Source: Fischerella sp. PCC 9431
GTDB taxonomy: Bacteria > Cyanobacteriota > Cyanobacteriia > Cyanobacteriales > Nostocaceae
Reading direction: 5' to 3'
NCBI RefSeq assembly: GCF_000447295.1
Contig: NZ_KE650771.1
Coordinates: 4,540,282-4,604,281, forward strand
Length of the DNA: 64,000 nucleotides
Both the position numbers and the translations under genes were made by a program. How positions within the stretch are numbered: the stretch's first letter is position 1; each line of letters begins with the position of its first letter. Shown in pieces: positions 35,695 through 46,386 of this stretch. The notes below the pieces were generated by a model. That model saw only the letters and a list, made by a program, of their open reading frames with translations. It did not search any database and had not been told where the DNA came from.

Positions 35695-36870
35695 TTAATG
35701 TTTGCAACCAAAGTTTTGCATTTTAGTATAAATTTCCATGAGTTTTTGGTAATTTTCCTTTGCTGTGTACTTTGCTTCAAACTCTATCCGTGCTTGGTGA
35801 CGCATGTCAGCAAGCTTTGCTGGGTTTGCTAAAATCCACTCTACCTGGGTTACTAAATCATCTGCATCACCAGGACGGAAATGAAGCCCGGTTCGACCAG
35901 AATCTATCAATTCTGCCACAGCGCCGATATTTGCAGCAACCACCGGAGTGCCTTTAGCAAACGACTCAACCGCAACACGCCCAAAGGTTTCATACCACTT
36001 CGAGGGAAAGACCAAAAACATGGCTTCTCCCATCAAATCATGCACTTCTGACATTGGTTTGCGTCCCAGCCATTCTATATAGGAATGTCGTTTGACAGCT
36101 GCTGCTACTTCGTGAGCTAAAGGGCCATCGCCTACAATTTTGAGAGGTATTTGTACACCGAGATGTTCCCAAGCTTTTAACAGGGTGTCTAAACCCTTTT
36201 CCACAGAAAGCCTACCTACAAAGAGAGCATAACCACCACTTCCGTTACCAATTGCAGGTTCGGGACTGACAAAGTTTGGTTTGACCACAATTTTATCTGC
36301 TGGCAGACCACCAGCAATAAATTTCTGGCGAGCAAATTCAGTCAGAGCGATGTATAAATCCACCGTCTTTACCCAAGTGTTCATCAACCTATGCATAGTC
36401 AGCATTGTCGCAACACCAACACTTGCCACTTTGCTGTTGCGATAACAACCATGCAACACTCCTGGATAGGGAACAGATAGCCCCAAACAGTCTTCACAAA
36501 TATTGCCGTCCCGGAAAAATAAAGCGTTGGGACACAGAAAACGATAATTGTGTAAGGTCTGGACTACAGGAACTCTCTGTGCTTTGGCTGCATAATACAC
36601 TGAAGGCGAAATCAGGGGGAAAAAATTCTGGACGTGAACGACATCACAGGGTTGTTGTTGTAACCGACGCTTGACAGTGTGATAGGCTTCATCTGACCAA
36701 ACTGTTTTGGCGGCAACATCTAGCTTGCTCAATTTGGCAACGCGATCGTTATTTTCTTCGTAGACATCAACTTGATGCCCCATCTCTCGTAGAAGTTTGA
36801 CCTCAGCCTCGTGGCACTCGTCTTCTCCGCCGCGAATTTGGTAGCTATTGTGGATACTTAGAATACGCAT
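35695..36870 (-). CDS. Glycosyltransferase, GT4 family
   Basis: A 391-residue GT-B retaining transferase. The donor-binding half has ALFVGRLSVEKGLDTLLKAW, GDGP, and PSKWYETFGRVAVESFAKGTP with the EX7E-type pair. The N-terminal half has a Cys cluster (CPNALFFRDGNICEDCLG then HGCYRNS), a possible metal site seen in a subset of GT4 enzymes. Acceptor and sugar unknown. Confidence 0.88.
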   Translation of the reverse strand: MRILSIHNSYQIRGGEDECHEAEVKLLREMGHQVDVYEENNDRVAKLSKLDVAAKTVWSDEAYHTVKRRLQQQPCDVVHVQNFFPLISPSVYYAAKAQRVPVVQTLHNYRFLCPNALFFRDGNICEDCLGLSVPYPGVLHGCYRNSKVASVGVATMLTMHRLMNTWVKTVDLYIALTEFARQKFIAGGLPADKIVVKPNFVSPEPAIGNGSGGYALFVGRLSVEKGLDTLLKAWEHLGVQIPLKIVGDGPLAHEVAAAVKRHSYIEWLGRKPMSEVHDLMGEAMFLVFPSKWYETFGRVAVESFAKGTPVVAANIGAVAELIDSGRTGLHFRPGDADDLVTQVEWILANPAKLADMRHQARIEFEAKYTAKENYQKLMEIYTKMQNFGCKH

Positions 36871-36892
36871 ACGAGGTTATTCCCACAATAGA

Positions 36893-38158
36893 CTAGTTGG
36901 AGTTAAGTAATATCGGTTCATTTTGATGAGTGCGATGTCCAGCAATTTCTTCATAGAGTTGAGCGAGATCTGCACCCATTACTTCTCGGTCAAACACCTC
37001 TTTGACTCTGGTTTGGGCTGCTTGGCTCATTTGACTTCTCAGTTCTGGATCTTGCGCTAAACGAATCATGGCTGAAGCCAAATCCTGTGCCACTTGTTCA
37101 GGGGTGTGAGCAGGAACTTTAAAGCCAGTGGCAGATGTGACTTGCACAGCCGGGCCTCCCAAATCCAGACACAAAACTGGACGACCAGCTGCCATTGCTT
37201 CTAGACAAACCCAACCACCAGAGTCGTGCAGGCTAGGGTGAACCAAGGCAATACAATCACTTAATTTTTCTAAGCTTTGCTCTCGTGGCAGCCTACCCCA
37301 AAATTTCACCTTTTCGGCAATTCCCAGTTTTTCAGCCAGGTTTTGCAGATTTTGACGCTCAGGCCCATCACCTAGAATCCAGTACTCGGTATCTGGTAAA
37401 TTAGCTTTGGCAAAGGCATGTAATCCCAAGTGAAAACCTTTCCAGTGCAGGAGCCTACCCATACTAATAAATCTGACAGTGGAGTCAGTTGGCATTGAAC
37501 ACTGAGCAAGATTGAGAATTTCTTCTTTGGGTAAACCGGATTCGCAAATCACCTCTACCTTATTGACACCCATTTTGCGAATACGTTTAGCTGTATCTTC
37601 TGTCGTGGCTCGGATGACAGCACTTTTTTTGGCAGTCATGCGGACAAATGGATCAAGCTCACCCAGCCAGCGAACCAAGCTGCGTGCAGTTTCGTAAGCT
37701 TTGGCACGCAGACTAAAATCTTGCCAAAAGGCTTTCGGTGCAGATTCTCCACCACCAACTGGTCCCCAAATAAAGGGGACAGGTAACAACGATAGGAAAC
37801 TGGGATTAGAATATTTCACAAAGGTGACATGGTGAATGGCATCAAAGCCAATTTGGCGATGCAGGCGACGGGCAACAAAATATGCCTGAATTTGCCAAAG
37901 ATAGTAGTGGATTTGCATCGCCCCTGATTGGTTACAACGCCAAAGACTACCCAAAATGGGTAAATTGAAATATACAAAGTGCAAGTTAGGGACTGGATTA
38001 CGAGCTAATTCTGCTTCAATAATGTCACCACTTTCATCAGGTCTAGTCAATACCCAGACCTCATGGTATTTGGCGACTTCTCGTGCAACACTCCAACCTA
38101 CACCAGGTTCAGAACCTCTACCCGGTTCACAAGAGTATGCAGATATCAGGATTTTCAT
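36893..38158 (-). CDS. Glycosyltransferase, GT4 family
   Basis: 421 residues. Starts MKILISAYSCEPGRGSEPGV; the donor half shows FISMGRLLHWKGFHLGLHAF, ILGDGPER and PSLHDSGGWVCLEAMAAGRPVL. GT-B fold, retaining mechanism expected. The SEPGVGW motif near the start is typical of one GT4 subgroup. Sugar specificity unknown. 22 bp from the next gene in the block. Confidence 0.88.
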   Translation of the reverse strand: MKILISAYSCEPGRGSEPGVGWSVAREVAKYHEVWVLTRPDESGDIIEAELARNPVPNLHFVYFNLPILGSLWRCNQSGAMQIHYYLWQIQAYFVARRLHRQIGFDAIHHVTFVKYSNPSFLSLLPVPFIWGPVGGGESAPKAFWQDFSLRAKAYETARSLVRWLGELDPFVRMTAKKSAVIRATTEDTAKRIRKMGVNKVEVICESGLPKEEILNLAQCSMPTDSTVRFISMGRLLHWKGFHLGLHAFAKANLPDTEYWILGDGPERQNLQNLAEKLGIAEKVKFWGRLPREQSLEKLSDCIALVHPSLHDSGGWVCLEAMAAGRPVLCLDLGGPAVQVTSATGFKVPAHTPEQVAQDLASAMIRLAQDPELRSQMSQAAQTRVKEVFDREVMGADLAQLYEEIAGHRTHQNEPILLNSN

Positions 38159-38211
38159 ACATTATTTACCTCTATATAAATATAAAAATTTCCAAACACT
38201 CAAAATCACCA

Positions 38212-39360
38212 CTATGAGCGGTTGGAGGTGAGCAACAGGTGTTCATACTCTTGCAGTGCTTTAGAGGCGATCGCATCCCAACGTAAATACTCAAGCGCAT
38301 AACGTCGTCCCTTGAGTCCCATTTCTTGCCAATGTGTACGCCGTTCTAATAATTCCATCAAACCTGCTTTCAGAGAGGATGGCTCTGGTTTGACGACAAT
38401 ACCACATCCACTAGCCTCAACATGTGGTGCAATACCAGCAACGTCGGAAATCAGCAGTACCCGACCAGCCAGCATTGCTTCTATGGCTGCTAAACTAAAA
38501 CCTTCAAAACGAGAAGGAATACAAAAAATATCGTGTTTCGCAATTAATAAGGAAGGAGATTGATTATAATCAGGTTCTAAAAAAGTTACTCTCTCTGACA
38601 ATCCGAGTTTATTAGTCTGCTCTTGTAGTGCTTTTTTATCTCCCCAGTCGGGACCTTGAATAGTCAGTTGAAAATCTGCCACTTTGACAGTTTCTGCAAA
38701 CCCATCTAACAAAATATCTAGCCCTTTATTATAAGAATCTAATCGACCTAAAAAGAATAATTTTTGTTTGCCATTTTGTTCCCATTTGATTGTTGATTCA
38801 GGATAGACATCATCAGGGAAAAAGCCGTTAGGTGTAGCGATAACTGGCGTATGAATTCCCAAGTTTCTTAACCATTGAGCGTGACGAATATCTAAAATTT
38901 GTACAGCTTGTGCTTGCTTTAGCATTCGTTGCTCTAGTAGATACCAGTATGGCAATTTCAAGTAGGCATTTTTCTGAAAAATTGATGGGTGATATGGGTC
39001 GTGGGGTGCGACTATATATGAAATATTTTTTTTTCTTAAAAATTGTGATAACGAATAAACACTACGATGAAATATACCATTTAAGATCACAAGGCTATCA
39101 CGAGATAGATTGTTGATATAATCTTTTAAGTCGGTTGCAATCTTGAAAGATGGATGCTTGTGTTTGTCATTTGTAAAGCACTCAATTTTGTAGCCAGATT
39201 GAGCTTGAAAAGAACTACTAGCTATACCTTCACATAAAATCGTAACATCCGCACCACAGCTAGCTAATCCGGAAGCCAGGCCGTGTACGGCTTTTGTAGT
39301 TCCTTCATTGAGATTGTCGCCTTCAGGGGGAAAGTGTTTGAGATACAGATAAAGTTTCAT
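38212..39360 (-). CDS. Glycosyltransferase, GT4 family
   Basis: 382 residues with the GT4 donor half LFFLGRLDSYNKGLDILLDG, TIQGPDWGDK and PSRFEGFSLAAIEAMLAGRVLL. The N-terminal acceptor half starts MKLYLYLKHFPPEGDNLNEG. Role in building the surface glycan inferred from position. A MITE (39446-39514) lies between this gene and the next glycosyltransferase upstream. Confidence 0.88.
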   Translation of the reverse strand: MKLYLYLKHFPPEGDNLNEGTTKAVHGLASGLASCGADVTILCEGIASSSFQAQSGYKIECFTNDKHKHPSFKIATDLKDYINNLSRDSLVILNGIFHRSVYSLSQFLRKKNISYIVAPHDPYHPSIFQKNAYLKLPYWYLLEQRMLKQAQAVQILDIRHAQWLRNLGIHTPVIATPNGFFPDDVYPESTIKWEQNGKQKLFFLGRLDSYNKGLDILLDGFAETVKVADFQLTIQGPDWGDKKALQEQTNKLGLSERVTFLEPDYNQSPSLLIAKHDIFCIPSRFEGFSLAAIEAMLAGRVLLISDVAGIAPHVEASGCGIVVKPEPSSLKAGLMELLERRTHWQEMGLKGRRYALEYLRWDAIASKALQEYEHLLLTSNRS

Positions 39361-39445
39361 TTGATTGCTTCCGCAAGAACGTTAGCATTTCTAGCTATTC
39401 CGAAATTAACTGTAAATTATCTTGTAGGTGCGATGCAGCAATAGT

Positions 39446-39514
39446 AGACATCTCCGAAAAAGAATATAAAAGCCTTGTGCAGTCAGGGTCGATACCTCAT
39501 TTCTGGAGATGTCT
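39446..39514 (-). mobile_element. 69-bp MITE, copy 1 (3-bp target duplication AGT)
   Basis: Terminal inverted repeats AGACATCTCC and GGAGATGTCT; flanked by AGT at 39443-39445 and 39515-39517. Internal sequence is the reverse complement of the copy at 55918-55986 with few differences. It lies six bases downstream of a glycosyltransferase stop codon. No coding capacity, so it needs a transposase in trans. Confidence 0.85.
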
Positions 39515-39520
39515 AGTAGA

Positions 39521-40531
39521 TTATGCTTGTGCTGCTGCTTGTAGTACCCGTTGGGTAAGTTTAGCAGTGCGTTCCCAAGTAAACTGATCCCTTCGTGCTA
39601 GCCCTCTGGAAATCAAAGTTTTCCTGAGAGTATCGTTTTCTACAGCAAGGCGAATACCCTCACTAATAGCTTCGACATCATAAGGATCAACTAATACTCC
39701 TGCATCACCTACTACTTCCGGAAGCGAAGTGACGGTAGATGTAACCACCGGAACACCACAAGCCATAGCCTCAAGAGGAGGAAGACCAAAGCCTTCATAA
39801 AGGGAAGGAAACACTAGCGCTATAGCGCCCCGATAATATGCTGGAAGTTTTTCTTCGGGAATGAAGCCTGCAAAGACTACTTTATCTTGCAAACCTAGTT
39901 GATTAATTCGTTCAATAATTGTGTTATCCGGATTACCAGACAGCATTAGCTTTACTTCTTGGCTGATTCCTGATTGTGCAAAGGCGGTCAATAGGCGTGG
40001 TAAATTTTTATGTGGTCTGTGGTTTCCCACGTAGAGAAGGTAAGGATAGCCAGGTGTATGGCGATCGCCACTAGGAATGAATTCTGCTCCGACTCCGCAC
40101 CCAACAACCACAACCTTCTCTTCCGGTAAATCCGCCCATTCGAGAATTTCCTGCTTGGAAAATTCTGAACAAGTCAGGATACAATAGGCGCGTTGAGTTG
40201 CTGGGCGGACTACATAGCGAAAGTAAGGTTGCATGACTTTACTTGCTTCTTCTGGGAAACGCAAAAGAATAAGGTCATGAATAGTAAATACAAAATGTAC
40301 AGGACTCCATAGAGGTGCATTAAAACCAGGGTTAAAGTAAACTTTTGGTCGTAAGTTGATCAACGACCAAGTTTGCCACAAAATGTCCAAACGATGAAAA
40401 GGGTAAGGAGCAAACCCTGGAGGCATATATTTAGCTCCTTCTAAGCGATTTGTAATCTCGTGGGCAAAACGTCCAATACCATGAGAACCAATCCAACGCG
40501 TATCAATGAGTATTGAAGAGTTTGAAAACAT
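39521..40531 (-). CDS. Glycosyltransferase, GT4 family (mannosyltransferase-like)
   Basis: 336 residues. [40 protein letters not shown] and [20 protein letters not shown] match the GT4 mannosyl- and glucosyltransferase pattern, with the EX7E pair in EGFGLPPLE. Similar at its C-terminal half to the next gene (40613), suggesting a duplicated pair. Exact donor unknown. ATG at 40531. Confidence 0.9.
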   Translation of the reverse strand: MFSNSSILIDTRWIGSHGIGRFAHEITNRLEGAKYMPPGFAPYPFHRLDILWQTWSLINLRPKVYFNPGFNAPLWSPVHFVFTIHDLILLRFPEEASKVMQPYFRYVVRPATQRAYCILTCSEFSKQEILEWADLPEEKVVVVGCGVGAEFIPSGDRHTPGYPYLLYVGNHRPHKNLPRLLTAFAQSGISQEVKLMLSGNPDNTIIERINQLGLQDKVVFAGFIPEEKLPAYYRGAIALVFPSLYEGFGLPPLEAMACGVPVVTSTVTSLPEVVGDAGVLVDPYDVEAISEGIRLAVENDTLRKTLISRGLARRDQFTWERTAKLTQRVLQAAAQA

Positions 40532-40612
40532 TGCTCTCCTTGTTAAAGATTTTTCTTGCTAAGAAATTATTTAAAAGTTTTTGTCGAAGCTTTTAATTAA
40601 TTTATAAAACTC

Positions 40613-41725
40613 CTATTCTAATGCTAATTTTTCATAAACTTCAGCAACTTTTTCTGCTGTTTTTTCCCAAGTAAATAACTTAATTCTTTCTAGTCCTTTT
40701 TTGACTAATTCTTGATAATAGACTGGGTTATTTTGTAGATGATAAACTGCGTCTGCGATCGCTTGCTCATCTGTTGGATCAACTAAAATTCCAGCATCGC
40801 CTGCAACCTCCGGCATAGCCGAAACATTTGAGGTAATCACCGGGGTTCCACAAGCCATTGCTTCCAGGATTGTGATTCCAAATCCTTCATAGAGGGAGGG
40901 TGCCATCAAAATATCTGCGGCATTGTAAATTTGTACCAGAGTTGATTTGTCTGGCTTTCCTAAAAAGCTCACATGATTTTCTAAACCTTGACTCTGGATA
41001 AATTTTTGATTATCTTCTGTAAATGGTGAACCTACTCTCCAAAAGTGTATAGGTACTTCTTTTTCTTTCAAGATTTTTACTACTTTGAGAATGGTATCAA
41101 TATTCTTGCGGGCAAAATTCCCTCCTACGTTGAGTAGACAAGTTGTTTCTGATGAAATTCCCTGTTTTTGACGAAAAGATTCCGCTTGATTTTTGTAAGG
41201 CAAGGGTTTAAATATAGACTCAACGGCGTTGGGAATTACAGTAATACGTGTCGGCTCAATATTTAATATTTTCGTTGTATCTTTAGCTGTTTCTTCTGAA
41301 ACAGTAATAATGTGATTGGCGTGCTGCATCGATTGCACAGAATGAAGCCACAAACTGTTACTGACCAGAGGGACTTTCACGGAACCTTGAGTATGTTCGC
41401 TGTAGAAATAGTTGATTAAGTCGTGACAGGTTACAATAACTGGTTTGCCTTTATTTTTTAACCAATTAACGATATGACCTTCGCTATGGTCAATGATATG
41501 AAATATATCTGCTGTTTGCTTATTAATTTGACTAGGAAAACCCCAGAAACGCTCATAGTACTTATTCACTCTGAGAAAAAAAGAATGATTGCTTCTATCA
41601 ATCGGACGGGGTACGAGTTCAATAATTTCCCAATTTGGTCTGACGGTTTTGAGTCCTGAAATTAGACCATCGGCATAAACATCCATACTAAAATTGGGCA
41701 TTGAACGCGCAATCACTACACGCAT
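40613..41725 (-). CDS. Glycosyltransferase, GT4 family
   Basis: 370 residues with LLNVGGNFARKNIDTILKVV, GSPFTEDNQKFIQSQGL and [20 protein letters not shown]. The last 100 residues closely resemble the neighbour at 39521. The N-terminal half has DIFHIIDHSEGHIVNWL. Retaining GT-B enzyme of the surface glycan cluster by position. Confidence 0.9.
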   Translation of the reverse strand: MRVVIARSMPNFSMDVYADGLISGLKTVRPNWEIIELVPRPIDRSNHSFFLRVNKYYERFWGFPSQINKQTADIFHIIDHSEGHIVNWLKNKGKPVIVTCHDLINYFYSEHTQGSVKVPLVSNSLWLHSVQSMQHANHIITVSEETAKDTTKILNIEPTRITVIPNAVESIFKPLPYKNQAESFRQKQGISSETTCLLNVGGNFARKNIDTILKVVKILKEKEVPIHFWRVGSPFTEDNQKFIQSQGLENHVSFLGKPDKSTLVQIYNAADILMAPSLYEGFGITILEAMACGTPVITSNVSAMPEVAGDAGILVDPTDEQAIADAVYHLQNNPVYYQELVKKGLERIKLFTWEKTAEKVAEVYEKLALE

Positions 41726-41855
41726 TACTATCTCGCTTGTATATTGTAGAACTTGATCAAAACTAAACTGGACGAATTATTCCAATTGTCGAACATAGTA
41801 TTTTCGCAAACCTCGGCAAAATTTCCAGATTTGCACAAAGAAAGCAGATGTTTTC

Positions 41856-43019
41856 TCAAACAGCAGCTAACCCTTCTTTTTTTTGATTGAGCAGCATTTT
41901 CCAACAATTGATTAAGCGTTCTGCTATTCGTTCATGGGTATAATGCTGATTGACTCTGGTGATTCCGTAGCCTCCTACTTCTTTATGCCATTGTGGTTCG
42001 CAAATCATGCGTTCTAGGATTGCTGCCAATCTCTGAGCATCTCCTTCTGGAAACACCAAATCAGAACGCCCAATGACGTTGGGAATTTCGCCAGAACTTG
42101 AACCAACCACTGGTACACCCATCGCCATTGCTTCTATTAATACATGACCAAATTGTTCTTTCCAAGTATCAGTTGTCCGTGAGGGCAGAACCAAGACATG
42201 AAACTTGCTAAGTTCTTCTGGTGCTTGATCGTGGCGTACTGCTCCCCGCCAAATGACTAAATCATCAACCTGCTGTTTTTGTGCCTCTTGTCTCAGTGAT
42301 TCTTCGTAGTAACCGGAACCACAAAGAATAATCTGAGACTTGAGTCCACGTTCTCTCAGAAGCCGAGCGGCTGCAAATATGGTATCAATACCTTTTTCTG
42401 GAACCAATCTTCCGAGAAAACCGATGCGAAACTCTTGATTATTGTCTGCTTCAGATAAGAGGGGACTGAATAAACTAGTATCTACTCCCATCTGAGGCAT
42501 AACTTCCATCAAGCCATTGTAACCCCATTGACGCAACAAATTTGCTCCATCCTGATTGCCAGGAAGAGTCAACTGCACGGTATTGAGGACAAATTGGCAC
42601 ACCCAGCGACGCGGTTTTGGTAGGATACGTTCCATGTTCTCCCAACCAAATACGACTAGTGGCTTACCTGTGAGTCGGCTCCAAACTGCTAACTCAAAAG
42701 CACAGAGGGAGAAAACTTCTTCCTCAACTTGCACTAGATCGGGTTGAAAGTCATTGACGACTTTCCAGATTTGCCAAGGTGCATAAATGTGAGCGCCACC
42801 GCGACCTGTAAATAATACAGGTGCTGTATAAATTTTGATTTTGGGGTAGGGTTTTTCTACTTCAAAGAAGCGATTCCACTCCAGAGCTTTCCAATTACTA
42901 GGAGTGAGCAACCCTACTTCAACTTTACCGGTTTCGGCGATCGCATTCAATTTTCCTTGGTTCACTCCTACTACATAGGTGTGACTGATAAAAAGTACGC
43001 GTAGGTGTGAGTCCGTCAT
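41856..43019 (-). CDS. Glycosyltransferase, GT4 family
   Basis: 387 residues. GFLGRLVPEKGIDTIFAAAR, ILCGSGYYEESL and PSRTTDTWKEQFGHVLIEAM with GVPVVGSSSGEIPNVIG are the donor-site motifs. N-terminal half starts MTDSHLRVLFISHTYVVG. Specificity unknown. 28 bp from the next gene, probably co-transcribed. Confidence 0.9.
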   Translation of the reverse strand: MTDSHLRVLFISHTYVVGVNQGKLNAIAETGKVEVGLLTPSNWKALEWNRFFEVEKPYPKIKIYTAPVLFTGRGGAHIYAPWQIWKVVNDFQPDLVQVEEEVFSLCAFELAVWSRLTGKPLVVFGWENMERILPKPRRWVCQFVLNTVQLTLPGNQDGANLLRQWGYNGLMEVMPQMGVDTSLFSPLLSEADNNQEFRIGFLGRLVPEKGIDTIFAAARLLRERGLKSQIILCGSGYYEESLRQEAQKQQVDDLVIWRGAVRHDQAPEELSKFHVLVLPSRTTDTWKEQFGHVLIEAMAMGVPVVGSSSGEIPNVIGRSDLVFPEGDAQRLAAILERMICEPQWHKEVGGYGITRVNQHYTHERIAERLINCWKMLLNQKKEGLAAV

Positions 43020-43047
43020 GAATTTGTTGTTTTATAGTATACTAGGG

Positions 43048-44319
43048 CTATATGTAGCTGAATATTGTTTCGGCATACTTTCCAGCAGAGTGTTTTTGGG
43101 CAAAATCTCTAGCAGTACTAGGGTCGAAAAATCTTTCTGGCGACTCCTGCAAAAACTGAGTCATACCTTTGGCTACTTCACTTACTACTACCGAATTGAC
43201 ATTGAGACCTAATTTGTAATGGCGTGTCCACTCGCCCATCAGTCCATAATCACTACATAAAACAGGTTTTTGAGCAGCAGCAGCCCGAATCAAAGTATTA
43301 CTTGTTCCTACATGACGTTGATGGGTAGTTAATACTACATCTGATATCTGGAAATAAGACTGAATTTCCCTTTCCATGACAAACTGATCGCGAGTGACTA
43401 TTTGTACTGGTAGAAGTTGAGAGAGTTTCATGATTTGAGCTTCTACTTTTGGTTTATCTGCGCTACTAATACAACCAACTAGCAGTAAACAAAGTTTCTG
43501 GCACAAATGCGGCGGTAGCATAGCTACTGCATCTAGAACTTGATGAATGCCTTTGCGCTCGTCTATGATGCCAAACATTAGAAAAACCAGACGACCTGGT
43601 TCAATTCCTAAATTCGCTTTGAAAGATTTAGCCTTAAATTCCCTATCGGGATAAGTTTGTACCGGATCGGGTAAGTAGACTACTTGGGTATTGCTGCTAA
43701 GTTGGTTGAGATGCTTGACTGAAAACTGATCTAGGCTAAATAGAGTTTTAAACTGGGGATGTCCTAGAGCTAAGGAAATGTGAACATGTTCTTGCAAATG
43801 GCGGATGTGATCTTTGCGAGAAAGAGTAATCCCTTGAAAATCTCCATAGTGAAATCTTGGTCGAAAGTAGATACCAGAAAAAGAACAAGGGAGTTTGCGG
43901 CGTAGCACGACTGATAACTGAAAGGTATCAAAGTACATTAACAAGCATTCTGTAGTACCTAGAATTTTGGCATACCGGCTCATTAAGCTCCACTCGCGCA
44001 AAGCACGCATTTTGCGCCGCGCAAAAGTAGACCAAGGACCAAGTTCAGCCTCTTCTTCGGTAGTAATTGGCACGAAACGTAGGCGATCGCTTCCATAAGT
44101 TGCAGCTAAATTAACTACGTCTTGATGTTGCTGCAAAAACTGGGGCATAACTACAATATCCATGCATCCTGGTAAGTTATGTTCACCCCAATAGCGAACC
44201 AAATGTTGAATGAAAGCACCATGATGACCACCACAAGACATATCAAACAGCATTATCCGACGCCGACTGAGTGCTTTGTGCTTCAAGTGTGGCTCTGTTA
44301 GTTTATAAGATGTTGTCAT
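43048..44319 (-). CDS. Glycosyltransferase, GT-B fold
   Basis: 423 residues. The N-terminal region has RIMLFDMSCGGHHGAFIQHL and the C-terminal region FLMFGIIDERKGIHQVLDAV and VGTSNTLIRAAAAQKPVLCS. It is a GT4-like enzyme but more divergent than its neighbours, lacking a clear EX7E motif. Sugar unknown. ATG at 44319. Confidence 0.78.
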   Translation of the reverse strand: MTTSYKLTEPHLKHKALSRRRIMLFDMSCGGHHGAFIQHLVRYWGEHNLPGCMDIVVMPQFLQQHQDVVNLAATYGSDRLRFVPITTEEEAELGPWSTFARRKMRALREWSLMSRYAKILGTTECLLMYFDTFQLSVVLRRKLPCSFSGIYFRPRFHYGDFQGITLSRKDHIRHLQEHVHISLALGHPQFKTLFSLDQFSVKHLNQLSSNTQVVYLPDPVQTYPDREFKAKSFKANLGIEPGRLVFLMFGIIDERKGIHQVLDAVAMLPPHLCQKLCLLLVGCISSADKPKVEAQIMKLSQLLPVQIVTRDQFVMEREIQSYFQISDVVLTTHQRHVGTSNTLIRAAAAQKPVLCSDYGLMGEWTRHYKLGLNVNSVVVSEVAKGMTQFLQESPERFFDPSTARDFAQKHSAGKYAETIFSYI

Positions 44320-44481
44320 CTTTTATCCTCTCGACGGACTAAAGTTAGCTAATTTGCGCTTGTGGCAACCGCGTTTAACTAGTCAAGTATATAAAAAAAA
44401 TTTGCTGGTAATTACTGTCTTTGGTCAGATTAGTTGACATAAATATCGCCAGCAACTTCAATTTTTCACCAGTGAAATATA

Positions 44482-44508
44482 TTGAATATATTCATTCAAT
44501 ATATTCAA
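44482..44508 (-). terminator. Palindrome at the end of the GT2 gene
   Basis: Perfect 11-bp arms TTGAATATATT (44482-44492) and AATATATTCAA (44498-44508) with a 5-bp loop, abutting the stop codon at 44509. AT-only stem; it may protect the mRNA end or weaken downstream expression. Confidence 0.5.
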
Positions 44509-45462
44509 TTAACCCTGATACTGCTTTTGAGCGAGCAAATTACTCAAAAGTTGGTTTTTTATGTCTTGTAGATAGTAGTACAGTATTATCAACTGCAATT
44601 TTATTTTATCATAAAATAAAATTGATTTTAAATAATTTTGTGTAATTTTATCGTTCTCCAAATCGTTATTTCCAGCTTGTTGATTCCAGCACATACCAAC
44701 AGCAAATATTTTATTTGCAAATTTACTAAATTGGGGAAATTCTTGTTTAATCCACAAACCAGTAAACAAATATTCTCTAGCCTGCATATGTTTTTTATCC
44801 TTCCTCAAAGTTCCCATATTACTGTTATGTATCCTTTGAAGTGTCAGATCATTATTTAAAATAAAACCTTTACTTAGTCCTGCGGCCATGAATTTGACAT
44901 AATGATCACTACCCGGCATTTTCTTTGTTGTCGGCATCGGGAGAATTTTTTCTAACAGCGATCGCCTAAAACATAGCGCAGACGATGGAGGAAGACAAGG
45001 AGGAATTTTTCCTGCTTTGATTATTTTGCGAAAATCACACTCACGAGATATGTAGTTATTTGTTGTAGTGAAATTTAAAGGATTATAATTTTCATCAATT
45101 AATTTAATACTGTGGAAACACCAGCCAATTTCTTCAGAAGATTCAAAAACTTTGACAATCTCTGCTATTTTATTTGGTAAAAATATATCATCAGAATCTA
45201 GAAAGCAAATGATGTCGCCTCGGCTAGAAGCAAAACCTATATTATAGTTTGATGGTTGTCCACCATTTTCTTTAAATATGGGTAATATTTTCTCACCATA
45301 ACTAGTAATAATTTCTCTGGATCTATCCTTTGATCCATCATCTACAACAATAATTTCAATATTTTGATAAGTTTGCTCAAGAGCACTATTAATTGCGTCG
45401 CTTATGAATTTTTCATAGTTATAGTTAGCAATCACAATACTAACTAAAAATTGGTCTTTCAC
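44509..45462 (-). CDS. Glycosyltransferase, GT2 family
   Basis: 317 residues, GT-A fold: LVSIVIANYNYEKFISDAIN, IIVVDDGSKDRSREII and DIICFLDSDDIFLPNKI give the nucleotide-binding and DxD motifs. Inverting transfer expected. The gene is visibly more AT-rich than the GT4 genes on its left, hinting at separate ancestry. Acceptor unknown. Confidence 0.9.
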   Translation of the reverse strand: MKDQFLVSIVIANYNYEKFISDAINSALEQTYQNIEIIVVDDGSKDRSREIITSYGEKILPIFKENGGQPSNYNIGFASSRGDIICFLDSDDIFLPNKIAEIVKVFESSEEIGWCFHSIKLIDENYNPLNFTTTNNYISRECDFRKIIKAGKIPPCLPPSSALCFRRSLLEKILPMPTTKKMPGSDHYVKFMAAGLSKGFILNNDLTLQRIHNSNMGTLRKDKKHMQAREYLFTGLWIKQEFPQFSKFANKIFAVGMCWNQQAGNNDLENDKITQNYLKSILFYDKIKLQLIILYYYLQDIKNQLLSNLLAQKQYQG

Positions 45463-45483
45463 ATTTTACTCCTTTTAAATTAA

Positions 45484-46317
45484 TCAGGTGAGACTGTTTA
45501 GCAGTTTTGCTTTTGCTCTGGTAAAGATTTCATCTGGATGTTTGGAAATAAACTTGATTCTTTCCAGATTCCTCAATAGTGTGTATTCAATTGTCACTAG
45601 AAAACGTTGCAATGGCGGAAGATTTTTGCGATAAGCTTTGAGTAAGCGGCATATTCGAGGTAAGGTTTGATTATTTTTCATATCATCAACAGTTTTAGTA
45701 CCTTCGAGCCTGCGATGATTACCCCAAATTTCATCTACATATTTTACATTTGCTGCTTGCACGGCTCTAAATATAAAATCAATATCCATTGCATAATGTT
45801 CATCGAGTTTATACAAACCTACTTTTTGATGTAGAGAAGTATGATAAAAATAAGCAGCAGGATTTGCTGGGAATGGGTTTTTCCAAGGGCCTACTAATAA
45901 TTGTGCTAGTGCCATATTTTTAGGTTTGTTAACCTCTTGCAGTTCTCCAGCATCATTCCAAATATTGCAATTAGCGACAAGAAAACTTGGTTCAGGAAGT
46001 AGTTTGAAATAGTCTAATACTCGATTCAGAACATTTGGTTCATAATAATCATCAACATTTAAAAAACCTAAAATTTCTCCCTTCGCCATTGCAATACCTT
46101 TATTCATTGCATCTGACTGTCCCTTGTCAGGTTCCGAAATCCAGCGAATGTGTGGGTATTTATCTGCATACTGTTTGATAATTTCTACAGTTCTATCTTT
46201 AGAACCACCATCGACGATGATATGTTCAAGGTCGGAGCAATTTTGGTCAATTACTACTTTGATGCAGTCTTCAATGAAGCGATCGCCGTTATAAACTGGG
46301 GTAATGATGCTGAACAT
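45484..46317 (-). CDS. Glycosyltransferase, GT2 family
   Basis: 277 residues. MFSIITPVYNGDRFIEDCIK, LEHIIVDGGSKDRTVEIIKQ and GFLNVDDYYEPNVL mark the WcaA/SpsA-like GT2 group. Short enzyme with a C-terminal helical tail. 21 bp from the next gene. Confidence 0.9.
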   Translation of the reverse strand: MFSIITPVYNGDRFIEDCIKVVIDQNCSDLEHIIVDGGSKDRTVEIIKQYADKYPHIRWISEPDKGQSDAMNKGIAMAKGEILGFLNVDDYYEPNVLNRVLDYFKLLPEPSFLVANCNIWNDAGELQEVNKPKNMALAQLLVGPWKNPFPANPAAYFYHTSLHQKVGLYKLDEHYAMDIDFIFRAVQAANVKYVDEIWGNHRRLEGTKTVDDMKNNQTLPRICRLLKAYRKNLPPLQRFLVTIEYTLLRNLERIKFISKHPDEIFTRAKAKLLNSLT

Positions 46318-46386
46318 ATTTTTATTAATTTGATAATGTTAATTTTAACAATCTAACTTTAAGATAAATTATGTTGATTAAGTACT